The notes under the pieces were generated by a model. It made no database searches, had not been told where the DNA came from, and saw nothing but the letters and a program-made list of their open reading frames with translations. 23,020 nt of DNA, taken from the NCBI GenBank assembly GCA_964528765.1, contig CAZGVA010000015.1, positions 1-23,020 on the forward strand, read 5' to 3'. Shown in pieces: positions 21,752 to 23,020 of this stretch. The stretch's first letter is position 1; the number at the start of each line of letters is the position of its first letter. The translations under genes and the position numbers were made by a program. The stretch comes from JABICX01 sp964528765 (GTDB lineage: Archaea > Nanobdellota > Nanobdellia > UBA10117 > JABICX01).

Positions 21752-23020
21752 CTAATAGTAAGCCTGCTGAGGCTCACGCATTTTGAAATAATAAACTAAA
21801 AATACAATTAATGCAGCGAGTATTACGATTATTGCCCATAGCCAAAAATTTGTCTTTTTATCTGGTTCTATTTCTACTTGTTCTTTAGCGGGGCTCTTTG
21901 GTGTTTCTTCAATAATTGCTTCAAAACACTCTCTAATATCTTCATATTCTGACGATTCACTACAATTATTATTGTCTATACAATTTCTTATTTGTAAACC
22001 TTCTTTACACGCTTCCCAATCACTGCAAATAATTTCGGGTTTGCAAGTTGTAGATATTGCAGAATTTGATGATGTCCAAGACCAGGAATCTCCGCTCGAA
22101 GAAGGTGGTGTATTTACTATTACGGATTCAGCAGTTATAGCAAAAACCGAGAAACTATTTGTTGTTGATTTATAGATATTACCTGAAACATGCTCTGTTG
22201 GCAATGAAACCCAAGAACCATTTTTATAATGCAGCAAAGTTATTGTGTTTCTGTCGATATTATTCGAAGTAATCCATTCTTCTGAAACTTCAAAAATAAT
22301 TTCTGCAGTTTCCAAATCAATATCGGTCACAGCAATATCAATATATTGTTCAACATGTTTTCCACCAATATCTGAAACAGATTCTGGTTTGTCTTTATAA
22401 TTTCCGATACTAACTTTTGAGTTGGTTGAGTCTGAATTTGCTTTAATTTTAAGTTTATTTACTTTGATTTCGTCCTCTGAAATTTCTACCTCTTTACTTA
22501 TTCCTTTTGCAATAGATACAATATATTCAGTGGTTACTTCAAATGAATCTTTTTCGACACATTCTTGTGTTATACAATTATAACTTTCTGGACAATCTTC
22601 ATCTATCGTACATACTGGTTCAACAGTTAAACATGTTCCATCCACACAGCCATATTCGCAATAATATTCATTAGTAGATTCATACGAACATCCGATTGCT
22701 TCTCGTTTACATTCTAAGATATAATTAACCAAAGTTCCATCACCACATTTTGGATAATCACTCGAGTCACAGGCATTAGCACATTCTGGTGCTTCAAGAG
22801 TTATTAAAATTTTATCTGAAATTTCGCATTCATCGATAGATACTGTAAATTCATAAACGTGTGTTTCAGTTATTGATTCAATAATTCCACCATCTTCATA
22901 TACACCCTGTGAATCTGTTCTATATGTGTGCGAAGGTTCATCATCCTCAATTAATGAAAAAGCGCGGTTTGGAACTAAGTCACCTTCAGAATTGTAAATC
23001 CAAACATTCCATATAAACAA
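21752..23020 (-). CDS. C-anchored surface protein with PGF-pre-PGF and thrombospondin-like modules (5' end outside window)
   Basis: The visible 422 codons reach the window edge; the first is TTG and reading is open, so the gene is truncated upstream. An Ig-like or carboxypeptidase-regulatory-like end (to about 75) leads into a Cys-rich module (80-154) with CGDGT and CVDGTC turns. A PGF-pre-PGF domain follows (about 160-297): ISEDEIKVNKLKI, FEVSEEWITSNNI, NTITLLHYKNGSWVSLPT and SFSVFAI. A thrombospondin-1-like segment (CSDWEACKEGLQIRNC, 332-347), a membrane helix (about 393-411) and the tail KMREPQQAYY complete it. PGF-pre-PGF domains occur in archaeal S-layer-type and adhesion proteins. No PGF sorting signal follows; a plain helix anchors it instead. 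It probably starts the surface locus on this strand. Confidence 0.85.
   Translation of the reverse strand: MFIWNVWIYNSEGDLVPNRAFSLIEDDEPSHTYRTDSQGVYEDGGIIESITETHVYEFTVSIDECEISDKILITLEAPECANACDSSDYPKCGDGTLVNYILECKREAIGCSYESTNEYYCEYGCVDGTCLTVEPVCTIDEDCPESYNCITQECVEKDSFEVTTEYIVSIAKGISKEVEISEDEIKVNKLKIKANSDSTNSKVSIGNYKDKPESVSDIGGKHVEQYIDIAVTDIDLETAEIIFEVSEEWITSNNIDRNTITLLHYKNGSWVSLPTEHVSGNIYKSTTNSFSVFAITAESVIVNTPPSSSGDSWSWTSSNSAISTTCKPEIICSDWEACKEGLQIRNCIDNNNCSESSEYEDIRECFEAIIEETPKSPAKEQVEIEPDKKTNFWLWAIIVILAALIVFLVYYFKMREPQQAYY

Overview
The window looks like a piece of an AT-rich archaeal chromosome, most likely from a small-genome DPANN-type archaeon (Woesearchaeota/Pacearchaeota-like; this is inference, as no rRNA or other taxonomic marker is present). 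The archaeal signs are TATA-like boxes about 24-29 bases upstream of many start codons (leaderless transcription), an archaeal-type Xer recombinase, a PGF-pre-PGF domain, and many sequon-rich secreted proteins with a single membrane anchor. Shine-Dalgarno-like sequences appear mainly in front of genes inside operons.

Left third (1-7763): a partial gene at the edge, then a polysaccharide flippase with a radical SAM/SPASM protein (minus strand). Next come a two-helix small membrane protein, a small lipoprotein, a membrane-anchored SNase-like nuclease fused to a lamin-tail domain, and an undecaprenyl-diphosphatase family protein. The plus-strand xerA diverges from the last. Convergent to xerA is an unknown 148-aa gene. 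A coiled-coil winged-helix regulator with an array of GTTAAAC half-sites follows, divergent from a plus-strand thymidylate kinase.

Right two thirds (7750-23020): one continuous minus-strand locus of predicted cell-surface proteins. It contains a C-terminally anchored PGF-pre-PGF protein cut by the window edge, a 46-aa AbrB-like regulator overlapping the start of a 2444-aa giant surface protein (beta-helix, LamG, Ig-like domains), and an anchored protein with a Pro/Gln-rich cytoplasmic tail. After these come a 159-aa protein with an internal duplication heading a further unit, an N-anchored coiled-coil surface protein, two tandem copies of an overlapping small/large surface gene pair, and a translationally coupled trio of anchored Ig-like proteins.

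These surface proteins share three features: a membrane-exit motif ([TS]G[FY] followed by a G-x-V-x-I strand) after the N-terminal helix, a common C-terminal beta-domain ending, and, in the C-anchored members, cytoplasmic Gln/Asn/Tyr-rich tails ending in YY. I infer one multi-component surface structure (attachment or envelope) with dedicated regulators. Its family is not one I can name, and it is the best candidate for an undescribed system here. Flippase, radical SAM, UppP-like protein and abundant N-glycosylation sequons fit a glycosylated surface. No gap longer than 300 bases lacks a gene; I saw no tRNA, rRNA, insertion sequence or CRISPR.
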